64,000 bases of DNA from Flavobacterium sp. GSB-24 (GTDB lineage: Bacteria > Bacteroidota > Bacteroidia > Flavobacteriales > Flavobacteriaceae): contig NZ_AP027043.1 in NCBI RefSeq assembly GCF_027924665.1, forward strand, positions 434,001 through 498,000, written 5' to 3'. The position numbers and the translations under genes are program-made. The notes below the pieces were generated by a model, which had not been told where the DNA came from, made no database searches, and was given only the letters and a program-made list of their open reading frames with translations. Position 1 is the stretch's first letter. Every line of letters begins with the position of its first letter. Of this stretch, positions 54,645-63,127 are shown piece by piece.

Positions 54645-54746
54645 TTGTCATTTCGACGAAGGAGAAATCTTCGGAAGTAGCTCGACAAAGATTGGATTTT
54701 CGTTGCGGAGTTACTTACGAAGATTTCTCCTTCGTCGAAATGACAA
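54645..54746. repeat. Palindromic repeat element, GTCATTTCGACGAAG variant, copy 2
   Basis: The arms 54645-54673 and 54718-54746 are perfectly complementary over 29 bp. The centre, with AGCTCGACAAAGATTGG and GCGGAGTTACTT, matches those at 13770 and 44696. No gene is present in 54453-54862. Confidence 0.9.
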
Positions 54747-54773
54747 ACTTTACGATTATACTCAAATTCGAAC

Positions 54774-54802
54774 ATAAAAAAACCTCTGGTTGAAACCAGA
54801 GG
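54774..54802 (-). terminator. aroA terminator
   Basis: CCTCTGGTT (54783-54791) pairs with AACCAGAGG (54794-54802); a T7 run follows on the minus strand. Confidence 0.85.
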
Positions 54803-54862
54803 CTATGTTTTATTGCACTTTTATTTAAATGAACTTATATAACTTATATGGTTCAATTATTT

Positions 54863-56092
54863 CTACAATTCTGAAACTTGGAAATTTAAAGCTTTTAAAT
54901 CATTCCAGAAATCTGGGTAGGATTTTGAAACAACTTCTGCATCATCAATAATAATTGGAACTTTAATTGCTAAAGGAGCAAAAGCCATTGCCATACGGTG
55001 ATCGTTGTATGTCGCGATATGTACATCGTGATTAATATTTCCAGAACGCTCTAAAGTCAAGCTGTCATTAGTTACAGAAATATTGGCTCCTAATTTTGTA
55101 AGCTCGATTTTTAAAGCTTCTAGCCTGTCCGTTTCTTTGATTTTTAAAGTATGAAGACCCGTTAAGTGACATCCAATACCTAAACCTAAACAAGTCACTA
55201 CAATTGTTTGCGCAATATCTGGTGTATTGTTCAATTCAAAATTTACGTCTTCATAATTGAATCCAGCAACTTTCTCCAAAGTCATTTTGTTATTTTGGAA
55301 AGTAGTTTTCACACCCATTTTTTCATAAAGAGAAACTAATTCTGAGTCTCCCTGCAGGCTGTTTTCTTTATAACTGCTCAATGTGATTTTGGCAGCATCC
55401 GACAGCGCCACTAAACTAAAGAAATAAGAAGCAGAACTCCAGTCTGATTCTACAACCATTTCTTTTGATTCGACTGCTTCTTTTGGAAAAACTTTGATTA
55501 CGTTTCCTTCAAAACTAGTTTGAATATTTAAATCATTCAAAAGAGCCAAAGTCATTTTAATGTATGGAATTGAAGTGATCTCTCCTTCTAAAGTCAATTC
55601 TAAACCATTATCTAGTTTTGAAGCAACTAATAAAAGTGCCGAAATATATTGACTGCTTACATTTGCAGCTAATTTTACTTTTGAAGCAGTAACTTTTTTC
55701 CCTTTGATTCTGATTGGCGGATAACCTTCTTCTTTCTCGTATGAAATCTCAACTCCTAATTGAGCCAAAGCTTCCACCAAAATTTTGATTGGACGTTCCT
55801 GCATTCTGCTCGATCCTGTCAACACCACTTCTCTTCCTTCGTTAACAGAAAAATAAGCTGTAAGAAAACGCATTGCTGTACCTGCGTGATGTATGTCTAC
55901 AATTTCGTCATTTCCTGCAAGTGCTTTCTGCATTACTTCGCTGTCATCGGAATTTGAAGTATTGGCTAAAGTGATATTTGGAAATAATGCTTTTAGTAAT
56001 AGTAAGCGATTCGTTTCACTTTTAGAACCGGTGATATTTAGTTGCGAATCATCAATAGTGAATATTGAATTCGTGCTTAATTTTAAATTCAT
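54863..56092 (-). CDS. aroA: 3-phosphoshikimate 1-carboxyvinyltransferase (EPSP synthase)
   Basis: A 409-residue enzyme of the shikimate pathway that joins phosphoenolpyruvate to shikimate-3-phosphate. Motifs: ITGSKSETNRLLLLKALFP with the substrate-binding Lys, HAGTAMRFLTAYF, LTGSSRMQERPI, NVSSQYISALLL, ESDWSSASYFFSLVAL, NNTPDIAQTIVVTCLGLG with the catalytic Asp, LKIKETDRLEALKIELTKLGA and YNDHRMAMAFAPLA. The HAGTAMRF loop has His-Ala where most class I enzymes have Asn-Ala/Ser before GT. It is shorter than E. coli AroA (427) but complete. Monocistronic, with a terminator at 54774. Confidence 0.95.
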   Translation of the reverse strand: MNLKLSTNSIFTIDDSQLNITGSKSETNRLLLLKALFPNITLANTSNSDDSEVMQKALAGNDEIVDIHHAGTAMRFLTAYFSVNEGREVVLTGSSRMQERPIKILVEALAQLGVEISYEKEEGYPPIRIKGKKVTASKVKLAANVSSQYISALLLVASKLDNGLELTLEGEITSIPYIKMTLALLNDLNIQTSFEGNVIKVFPKEAVESKEMVVESDWSSASYFFSLVALSDAAKITLSSYKENSLQGDSELVSLYEKMGVKTTFQNNKMTLEKVAGFNYEDVNFELNNTPDIAQTIVVTCLGLGIGCHLTGLHTLKIKETDRLEALKIELTKLGANISVTNDSLTLERSGNINHDVHIATYNDHRMAMAFAPLAIKVPIIIDDAEVVSKSYPDFWNDLKALNFQVSEL

Positions 56093-56111
56093 TTTTTTAA
56101 TTGTAAGTTGT

Positions 56112-56187
56112 GAATTTTGAATTATGAATGATTAGAAACATAATTCAGCCCCGCAATTTACCACTCCCCATTCATAATTCAAAATTC
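56112..56187. repeat. Inverted repeat of GAATTAT/GAATTTT heptamers
   Basis: The arms 56112-56130 and 56169-56187 are perfectly complementary over 19 bp and made of 7-base units; AACTCATAATTC units continue to about 56207. Confidence 0.8.
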
Positions 56188-56226
56188 AAAACTCATAATT
56201 CAAAACTTAGGAGTAATATTTCACAA

Positions 56227-56553
56227 TTATTTCAATTTATCGTTGTTTTTATGACGATCTTTATCTCTAACCGATTTTAAGTCCATTTTTTTATCAAAAG
56301 CGGCTTGTAAATCGATTCCTGTTTGATTTGCCAGACATAAAACCACGAAAACGACATCGGCTAGTTCTTCGCCTAAATCTTTGTTTTTATCACTTTCCTT
56401 TTCTGATTGTTCTCCGTATCTGCGCGCAATAATTCTTGCTACTTCACCTACTTCTTCTGTTAACTGAGCCATGTTTGTTAATTCGTTAAAATAACGAACA
56501 CCATGTTCTTTTATCCAGGTATCAACATCTAATTGGGCATTTTTTAAATCCAT
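56227..56553 (-). CDS. MazG-like nucleotide pyrophosphohydrolase
   Basis: A 108-residue all-alpha NTP pyrophosphohydrolase. The metal-binding pattern E-x-x-E...E-x-x-D is visible: Glu34/Glu37 in LTEEVGEVARII and Glu63/Asp66 in LGEELADVVFVVLCLANQTGI. Single-domain members cleave dNTPs or abnormal nucleotides to monophosphates. Its start is two bases after the stop of the first DUF3857 gene upstream, so it is translated from the end of that operon. The C-terminus is basic (KDRHKNNDKLK). Confidence 0.9.
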   Translation of the reverse strand: MDLKNAQLDVDTWIKEHGVRYFNELTNMAQLTEEVGEVARIIARRYGEQSEKESDKNKDLGEELADVVFVVLCLANQTGIDLQAAFDKKMDLKSVRDKDRHKNNDKLK

Positions 56554-56555
56554 CT

Positions 56556-58544
56556 TTAAGCTTTTTTTAGAACAATTTTTTCGTTTTGACTAGCAATCAT
56601 TTTCTGAAAAAGAATTTTCAATGTATTGTAGTGCTCGGCTGCAAAAATACTATTGTTAATGTCTTTTGAAAAGCTAAACTGAATTTTGTTTCCTTCATTT
56701 AAAACATTTAACACTAAAGTTATAGAATTATCTTCGAGTGAAAACCTAGCAGGAGAAGGAAGTGTTTCTACGACATAACCTTCTGGAATCTCTACATTGA
56801 CTAAAACTTTTTCTTGTTTTGGATATCCGAAATAAATGCCCATTTGTCTAGTTTCTTGTAAAAAAGGATTTTTAGATGGTGTGTAGAACAACATTGGGTT
56901 TATATAAAGTTTTCCTCCTATATTTTCAACAAAATTATCGGTTTCAAAACTAAAGGTTTCCACAATTGGATCGGATAAATTGGAAATTTTATTGGTTACG
57001 AGATAATCGGAAATCTTTAAATCGCCAAGCTGCTGTTCTAGTTTTTCAATATAATCTTTTTGATTTCTGTTTCCGTTTTGAACTCTAAACTTATAAGCTT
57101 CATAATCTGTTTTCTGAATTCTAATTTTGCCGTCTATTTTTCCATTTACATTTACTTTGAAAGTCAAATTTGAAACTTCTCTTGAAGGTTTTACAGGGAC
57201 TAAATCAATCTCTTTAGAAGTACCATCGTTTTTGATTAATCTGCCTTTCCAATTTAAGATATTTAATGGAAGTATATTGGGTGATGTAAATTTACGAGAA
57301 GCATCTAACAGGATTTGTTTTCCGTCTATTTCGGCTGCAACAATTACATAATTAAATCCCATTCTTGTTGGATAAACTGGCACTCCATTTTCAATTGTAC
57401 TTACTAAAACAGGATTAGCTTCTATACCTGCCCATTTCAGCATATTAAGTAAAATAAAATTAATTTCGGCAATGTTTCCTGTCTGATCTGTGTATGCTTT
57501 TTCGACACCTTTATCAGTAAGGCAGCTATTAATTTCATTCCAGTTCATTTTATTTTGAACGAATTGAAAAATAATGTTCATTCTTTCTGTTTGAGATTCA
57601 ACATTGACTAATAATTTTTGAACATCTGCCAAAAGGAAATTGTTTTTATTAAGTTCTTTTCCAAAATGATCTTCTTTATAAATTGTTGAAGCCACTCCTT
57701 CCCAAGTAATAGTAAAATCTTTAACTGGCTGTTCTGGCATGCGAACACGCTCTAATTCGTGCTGAATAGATCCTCTATAGTTTTCAATATTATTTACATA
57801 AGGTTCTTCTTTTAAAGCTGGAATATTTTTACCAGAATAAAATGCATCAATTTGTTTGTAGGACATCCAGCGGCTTTGTCCATATTCATTGGTAAAATTC
57901 TGGCTTCCATTAACAAGTTTAGAATTATTTTCTATCGTGTGTCCGCCAATTAAAATAGTTTTGTAAATGTAAAACTCTGGGAATTCTGTCTTATACTCAA
58001 AATAGTTTAATGGAATGCTAAATTGAAAATCAAAATCAGGAAACTCGCTGATATTTTCAGATTTTAAAACATATTTATATTCTATGATAGAACCGACTTT
58101 TACATTAGGAAGCGTTATTCCTTTTTCATTCCAATATTCATTAATTTTCTTTTTGAACGATCCTTGGCTTTCTAACTTTGTCTTTTCTACTTTACCATTT
58201 TCTAAATTATAAGTAACTGCATTTGAAAAGGTTAATAAATCTTCATTCAAATTCTGGTAACCAACATAGTAATGCACTTTTTGATCGGCCCATTTTAAGC
58301 CTTCTTTTTTATAAATTTTAATTTTGAACTCATAAGTGTGAATGGCAGAAAATCCTGTTTTATCATTGTAACTAAATACAGTTTTGCCTTTTTTAAATAA
58401 AATTGCAGCTGGCGCAGAAGAATCTACAGGATGTATTTTCTCTTGTAATTCGGCAATAGTTACTTTTCCAAGCTCATAATTTTGAGCTTGGATATTTATA
58501 GTATTCCAAAATAAAGCAATACAAATTAAGAGAGATCTAAACAT
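56556..58544 (-). CDS. DUF3857 exported protein, transglutaminase site lost (third of trio)
   Basis: A 662-residue periplasmic protein with a signal peptide (MFRSLLICIALFWNTINIQA), an N-terminal DUF3857 region (about 60-250: KIKIYKKEGLKWADQKVHYYV, GSIIEYKYVLKS) and a middle domain with the transglutaminase fold. Where the active Cys should stand it reads TGNIAEINFILL (Ile358), and where His is expected it has FNYVI (Tyr399); only the acidic residue in ILLDAS (Asp414) is kept. So it is probably a non-catalytic binding protein. The C-terminal region is beta-rich. One base separates its start from the stop of the next DUF3857 gene upstream. Confidence 0.85.
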   Translation of the reverse strand: MFRSLLICIALFWNTINIQAQNYELGKVTIAELQEKIHPVDSSAPAAILFKKGKTVFSYNDKTGFSAIHTYEFKIKIYKKEGLKWADQKVHYYVGYQNLNEDLLTFSNAVTYNLENGKVEKTKLESQGSFKKKINEYWNEKGITLPNVKVGSIIEYKYVLKSENISEFPDFDFQFSIPLNYFEYKTEFPEFYIYKTILIGGHTIENNSKLVNGSQNFTNEYGQSRWMSYKQIDAFYSGKNIPALKEEPYVNNIENYRGSIQHELERVRMPEQPVKDFTITWEGVASTIYKEDHFGKELNKNNFLLADVQKLLVNVESQTERMNIIFQFVQNKMNWNEINSCLTDKGVEKAYTDQTGNIAEINFILLNMLKWAGIEANPVLVSTIENGVPVYPTRMGFNYVIVAAEIDGKQILLDASRKFTSPNILPLNILNWKGRLIKNDGTSKEIDLVPVKPSREVSNLTFKVNVNGKIDGKIRIQKTDYEAYKFRVQNGNRNQKDYIEKLEQQLGDLKISDYLVTNKISNLSDPIVETFSFETDNFVENIGGKLYINPMLFYTPSKNPFLQETRQMGIYFGYPKQEKVLVNVEIPEGYVVETLPSPARFSLEDNSITLVLNVLNEGNKIQFSFSKDINNSIFAAEHYNTLKILFQKMIASQNEKIVLKKA

Positions 58545-58545
58545 C

Positions 58546-60561
58546 TTAAATACGTTTTAAAACAATCTTTTCTGTTTGTTTTTCAATCATGCCTTTGTAA
58601 TATTCTTTCAGCATTTCGTATTGTTCTGTGGTAACGATTGCTTCATTTATTTGATGAGCTATACTTAATTGAAGTACATTATCGTTTGCAGCAATATTAA
58701 ATTTAAAACTTCCTAAATTATTTTCCATGTTATAAGCAACTGCAGCTGGGAGCGTTTCTACAGCAAAACCTTCTGGAATTTTAATTGTAATATTGTATTT
58801 ATCTAAAAACGGATATCCAAAATCTACTGGATACTCGCGAACATCCTGCTTAAATGGATTTTTGTCTTTAGCAAAAAACAGCATTGGGTTCACATAAATT
58901 TTACCGCCAATAAGTTCGCACAAATTATTTCCGGTAAATGAGTAAGTTTCGATAGCAGGAGCTAATAAATCTTTTTCATTTGTTCTTGAGTATTCGCTTA
59001 TTTCGATTTTACCACTATTATTTTCAAGTTTCTCTAAATACTCTTCTTCTTTTAATTTTTCGAAATTCTCTCTCGTAATCATTGCATTATAATCTGAGCA
59101 TTGTCTTCTTGTTTTTCCTTTAACATGTCCTTCGGCATCAATATCATAATTCATAAAAACAATATCATTTGATGCTTTTTTAGGCATTAAATCTATTTCT
59201 TCTGAACTTCCGTCTTTTCGAATCAATCTTCCCATCCAATTCAGCGTTCTAAAAGGAAGAACGTTTGGTGTTGAATACTTATCAGTTGCATCTAATAAAA
59301 TATATCCATTTGGAGTTTCGACTGCAGCAATTACATAATTAAAAGCTGTTCTGTTCGGGAACAATGCAATTCCGTTAGAGCGGGTACTTACTAAAACAGG
59401 ATTTGCTGTTAGTCCAGAATGACGCAGCATCGCAGTTAGCATTAAATTGATATCAGCAATATTACCCGTTTTTTCTTTATACGCTTTTTTAACTCCGCTA
59501 TCGCAGCCATAACCTGTATAACCATTCCATTTTACGTTTGATTTTACGTGGTTTAATATTACCCACATCTTTTCTTCAGGTGTAGTAATTCCTGCTAATA
59601 ATTTTTTTAGATCTTCTTCAAAATATCCTGTTTTATTTAACTCTGGACCAAAATCTTCATATTCATAAATTGTTCGAACAACAGAATTCCAATCGGTAGA
59701 ATATTCTTTAATTGGTCTATTTGGAAAATGAGTTAATGAAAGTTCGTGTTCTACACTTGATTTGTAATTGTCAATATTATTGACAAAACTTTCATCTTTT
59801 AAGGCAGGGAAATCCTGTGCTACATAAGTAACTTCTGTTTCTATATAATCTACTTTATCAGAGTAAAATTCAGTTTTTGCCACCATCCCATTTCCTCCTC
59901 TTTCTTTACTAGTAATAGTTATCGATTTAGGATTTTTTAATGTTGTGATTTTAGGAAAAACATATCCTTTCTGTCTTGGTTTAAAAACATAATATTCTGG
60001 GTATGCTACTTTAAACTCAGAATAATTTACAGGAACAGAAGATTGAAAATCCCAATCACGAATCATTGCATCACTCGGAGATCTTACCGTATATCGAAAT
60101 TCTATTACAGAACCTTCTTTAATGTTAGGCATTGTAATCTTTTTTTGCCCTCTATATTTCGAAAGGACTTCATCAAAAGATCCGTCACTTTTTAATTTTG
60201 TTTTTTCAATTTTACCATTTACCAAATTGTAAGTAACTGCGTCTGAAAAAAACACTCTTTCTTTTAGATTGTTAGTATTGTAGTACCAAACTGCTTGATT
60301 GGCCCAGTCATATCCTTCTTTTTTATAAATTTTGACACGAGTTTCTACATCAGTCAGCATGTAAAAACCGTCGTTTTGGTCAAATTCCATTCTAGACACT
60401 CCTTTTTTATACAAAATTGCCGCTACGGCTGAAGTATCTTTAGGATGTGCTTTCTGTTCTAATTCTGCAACAGAAACTTTCCCTAATCTAAAATCCTGTG
60501 AAATCGCTTTGGGAGCGATTAATAAAATCACAGACAGGCTAAAAAGTTTAATAATTTTCAT
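58546..60561 (-). CDS. DUF3857 exported protein, transglutaminase site lost (second of trio)
   Basis: A 671-residue periplasmic protein and close paralogue of the next gene: signal peptide KIIKLFSLSVILLIAPKAISQ, DUF3857 region (VKIYKKEGYDWANQAVWYY, GSVIEFRYTVRS), transglutaminase-like middle domain, beta-rich C-terminus ending KGMIEKQTEKIVLKRI. The catalytic residues are missing in the same manner: TGNIADINLMLTAML has Ile368 in place of Cys, and FNYVI has Tyr409 in place of His, with Asp424 kept in ILLDAT. The two genes look like an old tandem duplication that kept its reading frames. Confidence 0.85.
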   Translation of the reverse strand: MKIIKLFSLSVILLIAPKAISQDFRLGKVSVAELEQKAHPKDTSAVAAILYKKGVSRMEFDQNDGFYMLTDVETRVKIYKKEGYDWANQAVWYYNTNNLKERVFFSDAVTYNLVNGKIEKTKLKSDGSFDEVLSKYRGQKKITMPNIKEGSVIEFRYTVRSPSDAMIRDWDFQSSVPVNYSEFKVAYPEYYVFKPRQKGYVFPKITTLKNPKSITITSKERGGNGMVAKTEFYSDKVDYIETEVTYVAQDFPALKDESFVNNIDNYKSSVEHELSLTHFPNRPIKEYSTDWNSVVRTIYEYEDFGPELNKTGYFEEDLKKLLAGITTPEEKMWVILNHVKSNVKWNGYTGYGCDSGVKKAYKEKTGNIADINLMLTAMLRHSGLTANPVLVSTRSNGIALFPNRTAFNYVIAAVETPNGYILLDATDKYSTPNVLPFRTLNWMGRLIRKDGSSEEIDLMPKKASNDIVFMNYDIDAEGHVKGKTRRQCSDYNAMITRENFEKLKEEEYLEKLENNSGKIEISEYSRTNEKDLLAPAIETYSFTGNNLCELIGGKIYVNPMLFFAKDKNPFKQDVREYPVDFGYPFLDKYNITIKIPEGFAVETLPAAVAYNMENNLGSFKFNIAANDNVLQLSIAHQINEAIVTTEQYEMLKEYYKGMIEKQTEKIVLKRI

Positions 60562-60582
60562 TGGTTGTTTTTGGTTATAGTT

Positions 60583-62490
60583 TTAATTCTTGGTTAGTAT
60601 TATTTTGGCGTTATCATTTCTAGAAACCTGCTCCATAAACAAACGGTATTCGTCATATTCTTTATTTGAATATTTTCCTTTGTTTAAGAACATAGATCTT
60701 TTATAGGTTATTTTGTTGTTTTCTTTTTTAAGGATTTCTGTTTTATATTCTCCGAATTTTCCTTTTAACTCATAATTTTGAGGCAGAAATTCGACACTAA
60801 AACCTGCTGGAAGATTTATCTCAATTTCATCTGTATCTAAATAGCCACGCTGAATTTGAAATGGATTTTTACGGTTTCTAATGCGCTTTACATTTCCGGT
60901 ATATTGGTTGAATGCATCGACAACAAAAATCATTTTATTTCCAGAAACAGCACCATAATTTGATGCACTTAACTGAACATCTTCGGTAAAAAGAATATTC
61001 TCTTTATCATTAGTAAAAGTTATTTTACCTAATTTTAAATTATTGATGTTATCCCAATATTCTTTATAATGTTCCTCTTTCTCATTTGGCTGTAAATTCT
61101 CAACTCTGGATTTAGCAGCATATTGACTTCCTTGGGAAGCTATTTTTAAAGTACCAGAAAAATTTCCATTCTCATCAATTGTATAAGTTCCTTTTCCTGT
61201 TTGAGTATTTCCTTTATCGTCATAAATTTTAGTTCGAACAATTTCACCGCCTTCTGGCTTTACTACCAAAACATTTCTATCGTCTGTAAAAGTTCCTTGA
61301 TAACCAAAAGGATCATCTTGACTGGTACATTCCAGCCAGATATAATTATCTTTATCTGGAACAGCAAGAATCATGTGGTTCCCCTGCATGGAAACAAAAT
61401 CCGATTGAATATCCGATTTATAGCGATCTCCGTATAAAATTGTATTGTATGAAGGAACATCAACGGCTTGTAAAAGTGCTTTTGTGTAATTTGACAATGC
61501 TTTACAATCTCCATACCCTAAACGATCTACATCTGTTGCCAGCATTGGTTTCCAGCCGCCAATGCCTACCGCAATATTTACATATCTAGATTTTTTTTGA
61601 ACATAATCGTAAATAATCTTTGCTTTTTTGACAGGATCTTTTTCATTGCCAACAAGTGCTTTTATTTTTGCTTTAGTTTCTTCTGGTAAAGTTGTAGTTC
61701 CAGTTAGGATTTTTTCTCCATACCATTTCCCAAAAGCTTCCCAAGTGGTAGCCGTCCCATCGACTCCTTCTAAATGAAAATGTTCAAGTCCCATCATGAC
61801 TTTAGGAAAAAGATCTGTTTGAGAAGGACTAAGATCTTCTTGCTTTTGAGCTAGGATATTAACAGCTGTATAACTCAGTTTGGTATCTGTATCAACTGTT
61901 TTTGTTATATTAAAATCAGAAAAACGGAACTCTTTCTTTTTAAACCCCAGCTCTTTTGGGAAAGTAACATTCAGCGCACATTTTTCTACACTTAAATAAT
62001 AACCGCCTAAAAAATACCATTGTGGTATAAACGCGGTGTTTGAAGTCTCTACCTCACTAGTATAAACAATTGTAAAAGGATAAGAAATAGGAGTATAATC
62101 TAAATAAAGTACTCGATTATCTGAAAAAAGGGTACTCCCGCTTACGGCGCTTTGATCTTTAAAATCTTTTCGTTTGATTTTTTTTATTTCGTTTCCGAAG
62201 GCATCATAAACAACGGCTTCAATACTTTTTATGGAAGTTGTTTTATCATAATTCTGAAAAGCATCAATATCGTTTAAACCCTTATTATTTAAAACAGAAA
62301 CAACTCTTTGTACTTTGATATTCATACTTCGTTGCGAAGCAATAACAATATCTATCTGGTCTAAACGAAGAACAGCATTGGCGTTTTCTTTAAGACTATC
62401 AGAAATTTTTAAAATGGAATAATCGCTCTTTTGAGCAAATGAATTAACCGTGATTATAACAAAAAATAACGCGCAAAAGAGGTTTTTCAT
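60583..62490 (-). CDS. DUF3857 exported protein with intact transglutaminase-type site (first of trio)
   Basis: A 635-residue periplasmic protein: signal peptide KNLFCALFFVIITVNSFAQ, DUF3857 region (IKVQRVVSVLNNKGLND...FTIVYTSEVETSN), then a transglutaminase-like domain whose active site is complete. Cys329 lies in RLGYGDCKALSNYTKALL, His372 in GNHMILAV, and an acidic residue, Glu387, in IWLECTSQDDP stands where Asp is usual. It may be a protease, amidase or cross-linking enzyme of the cell envelope; function in this family is not established. First gene of an operon with two inactive-looking relatives and a MazG-like gene. Confidence 0.88.
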   Translation of the reverse strand: MKNLFCALFFVIITVNSFAQKSDYSILKISDSLKENANAVLRLDQIDIVIASQRSMNIKVQRVVSVLNNKGLNDIDAFQNYDKTTSIKSIEAVVYDAFGNEIKKIKRKDFKDQSAVSGSTLFSDNRVLYLDYTPISYPFTIVYTSEVETSNTAFIPQWYFLGGYYLSVEKCALNVTFPKELGFKKKEFRFSDFNITKTVDTDTKLSYTAVNILAQKQEDLSPSQTDLFPKVMMGLEHFHLEGVDGTATTWEAFGKWYGEKILTGTTTLPEETKAKIKALVGNEKDPVKKAKIIYDYVQKKSRYVNIAVGIGGWKPMLATDVDRLGYGDCKALSNYTKALLQAVDVPSYNTILYGDRYKSDIQSDFVSMQGNHMILAVPDKDNYIWLECTSQDDPFGYQGTFTDDRNVLVVKPEGGEIVRTKIYDDKGNTQTGKGTYTIDENGNFSGTLKIASQGSQYAAKSRVENLQPNEKEEHYKEYWDNINNLKLGKITFTNDKENILFTEDVQLSASNYGAVSGNKMIFVVDAFNQYTGNVKRIRNRKNPFQIQRGYLDTDEIEINLPAGFSVEFLPQNYELKGKFGEYKTEILKKENNKITYKRSMFLNKGKYSNKEYDEYRLFMEQVSRNDNAKIILTKN

Positions 62491-62506
62491 TAGTAGGTAT
62501 TTTCGT

Positions 62507-62539
62507 CAAATATATATTATTTTCAGAAATCCTTAACAA
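62507..62539 (-). promoter_or_regulatory. Promoter of the DUF3857 operon
   Basis: Minus strand: TTG (62537-62539), 22-base spacer, TATATTTG (62507-62514). It lies only 17 bases above the start codon, so the leader would be about 10 bases. Confidence 0.6.
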
Positions 62540-62554
62540 ATGTTTAATAAAATT

Positions 62555-63007
62555 TTACTCTCTATTTTTGCTGTCCATTATTATGGTAACTGGTCCATCA
62601 TTTAAGAGATTAACCTTCATATCGGCACCGAAAATTCCTGTTTGAACTTTTTTGCCCAATTCTTTTTCTAGAGATTTTACAAAGTTTTCATACATAGGGA
62701 TTGCAAAATCTGGTTTTGCTGCTTTTATATAAGATGGACGGTTCCCTTTTTTAGTCGAAGCATGAAGTGTAAACTGACTTACTACAATAATATCGCCGTC
62801 AATATCTTGAACTGAGCAGTTCATAACATCATTTTCATCTCCAAAAATTCTCATTTTAATAATCTTTCCAGAAAGCCAGTCAATATCTTCCTGAGTGTCG
62901 GCATCCTCAATTCCAACTAAAACTAATAAACCCTTTTTAATGTCTGCTGTTTTTTGACCTTCTACAGTTACTGATGCTTGAGAAACTCTTTGGATTACTA
63001 TTTTCAT
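62555..63007 (-). CDS. dtd: D-aminoacyl-tRNA deacylase
   Basis: A 150-residue enzyme that removes D-amino acids (and glycine from tRNA-Ala) from charged tRNAs. It begins MKIVIQRVSQASVTVEG, as expected, and carries the two conserved site motifs SQFTLHA (77-83, from VVSQFTLHASTKKGNRPSY) and NDGPVTIIMDS near the end, the second with the cross-subunit Gly-x-Pro feature. Length is standard. It starts 120 bases after the rsgA stop, with an AATTGGAATTTGGAATT repeat between, so it may be in the rsgA transcript. Confidence 0.96.
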   Translation of the reverse strand: MKIVIQRVSQASVTVEGQKTADIKKGLLVLVGIEDADTQEDIDWLSGKIIKMRIFGDENDVMNCSVQDIDGDIIVVSQFTLHASTKKGNRPSYIKAAKPDFAIPMYENFVKSLEKELGKKVQTGIFGADMKVNLLNDGPVTIIMDSKNRE

Positions 63008-63127
63008 TATTTATCTGGAGTGGCTTTTACACCATGATTAAAAGATTATTTGGATTTTATTTCTGGACGTTAGATACACAGCAGTACATCTTTACAATTG
63101 GAATTTGGAATTTTAAAAATTGATTTT

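Noticed and set aside
54608..54793. 61-codon open frame on the plus strand
   Set aside because: It is the translation of the GTCATTTCGACGAAG repeat element and shares residues with the frame at 44631 for that reason only.
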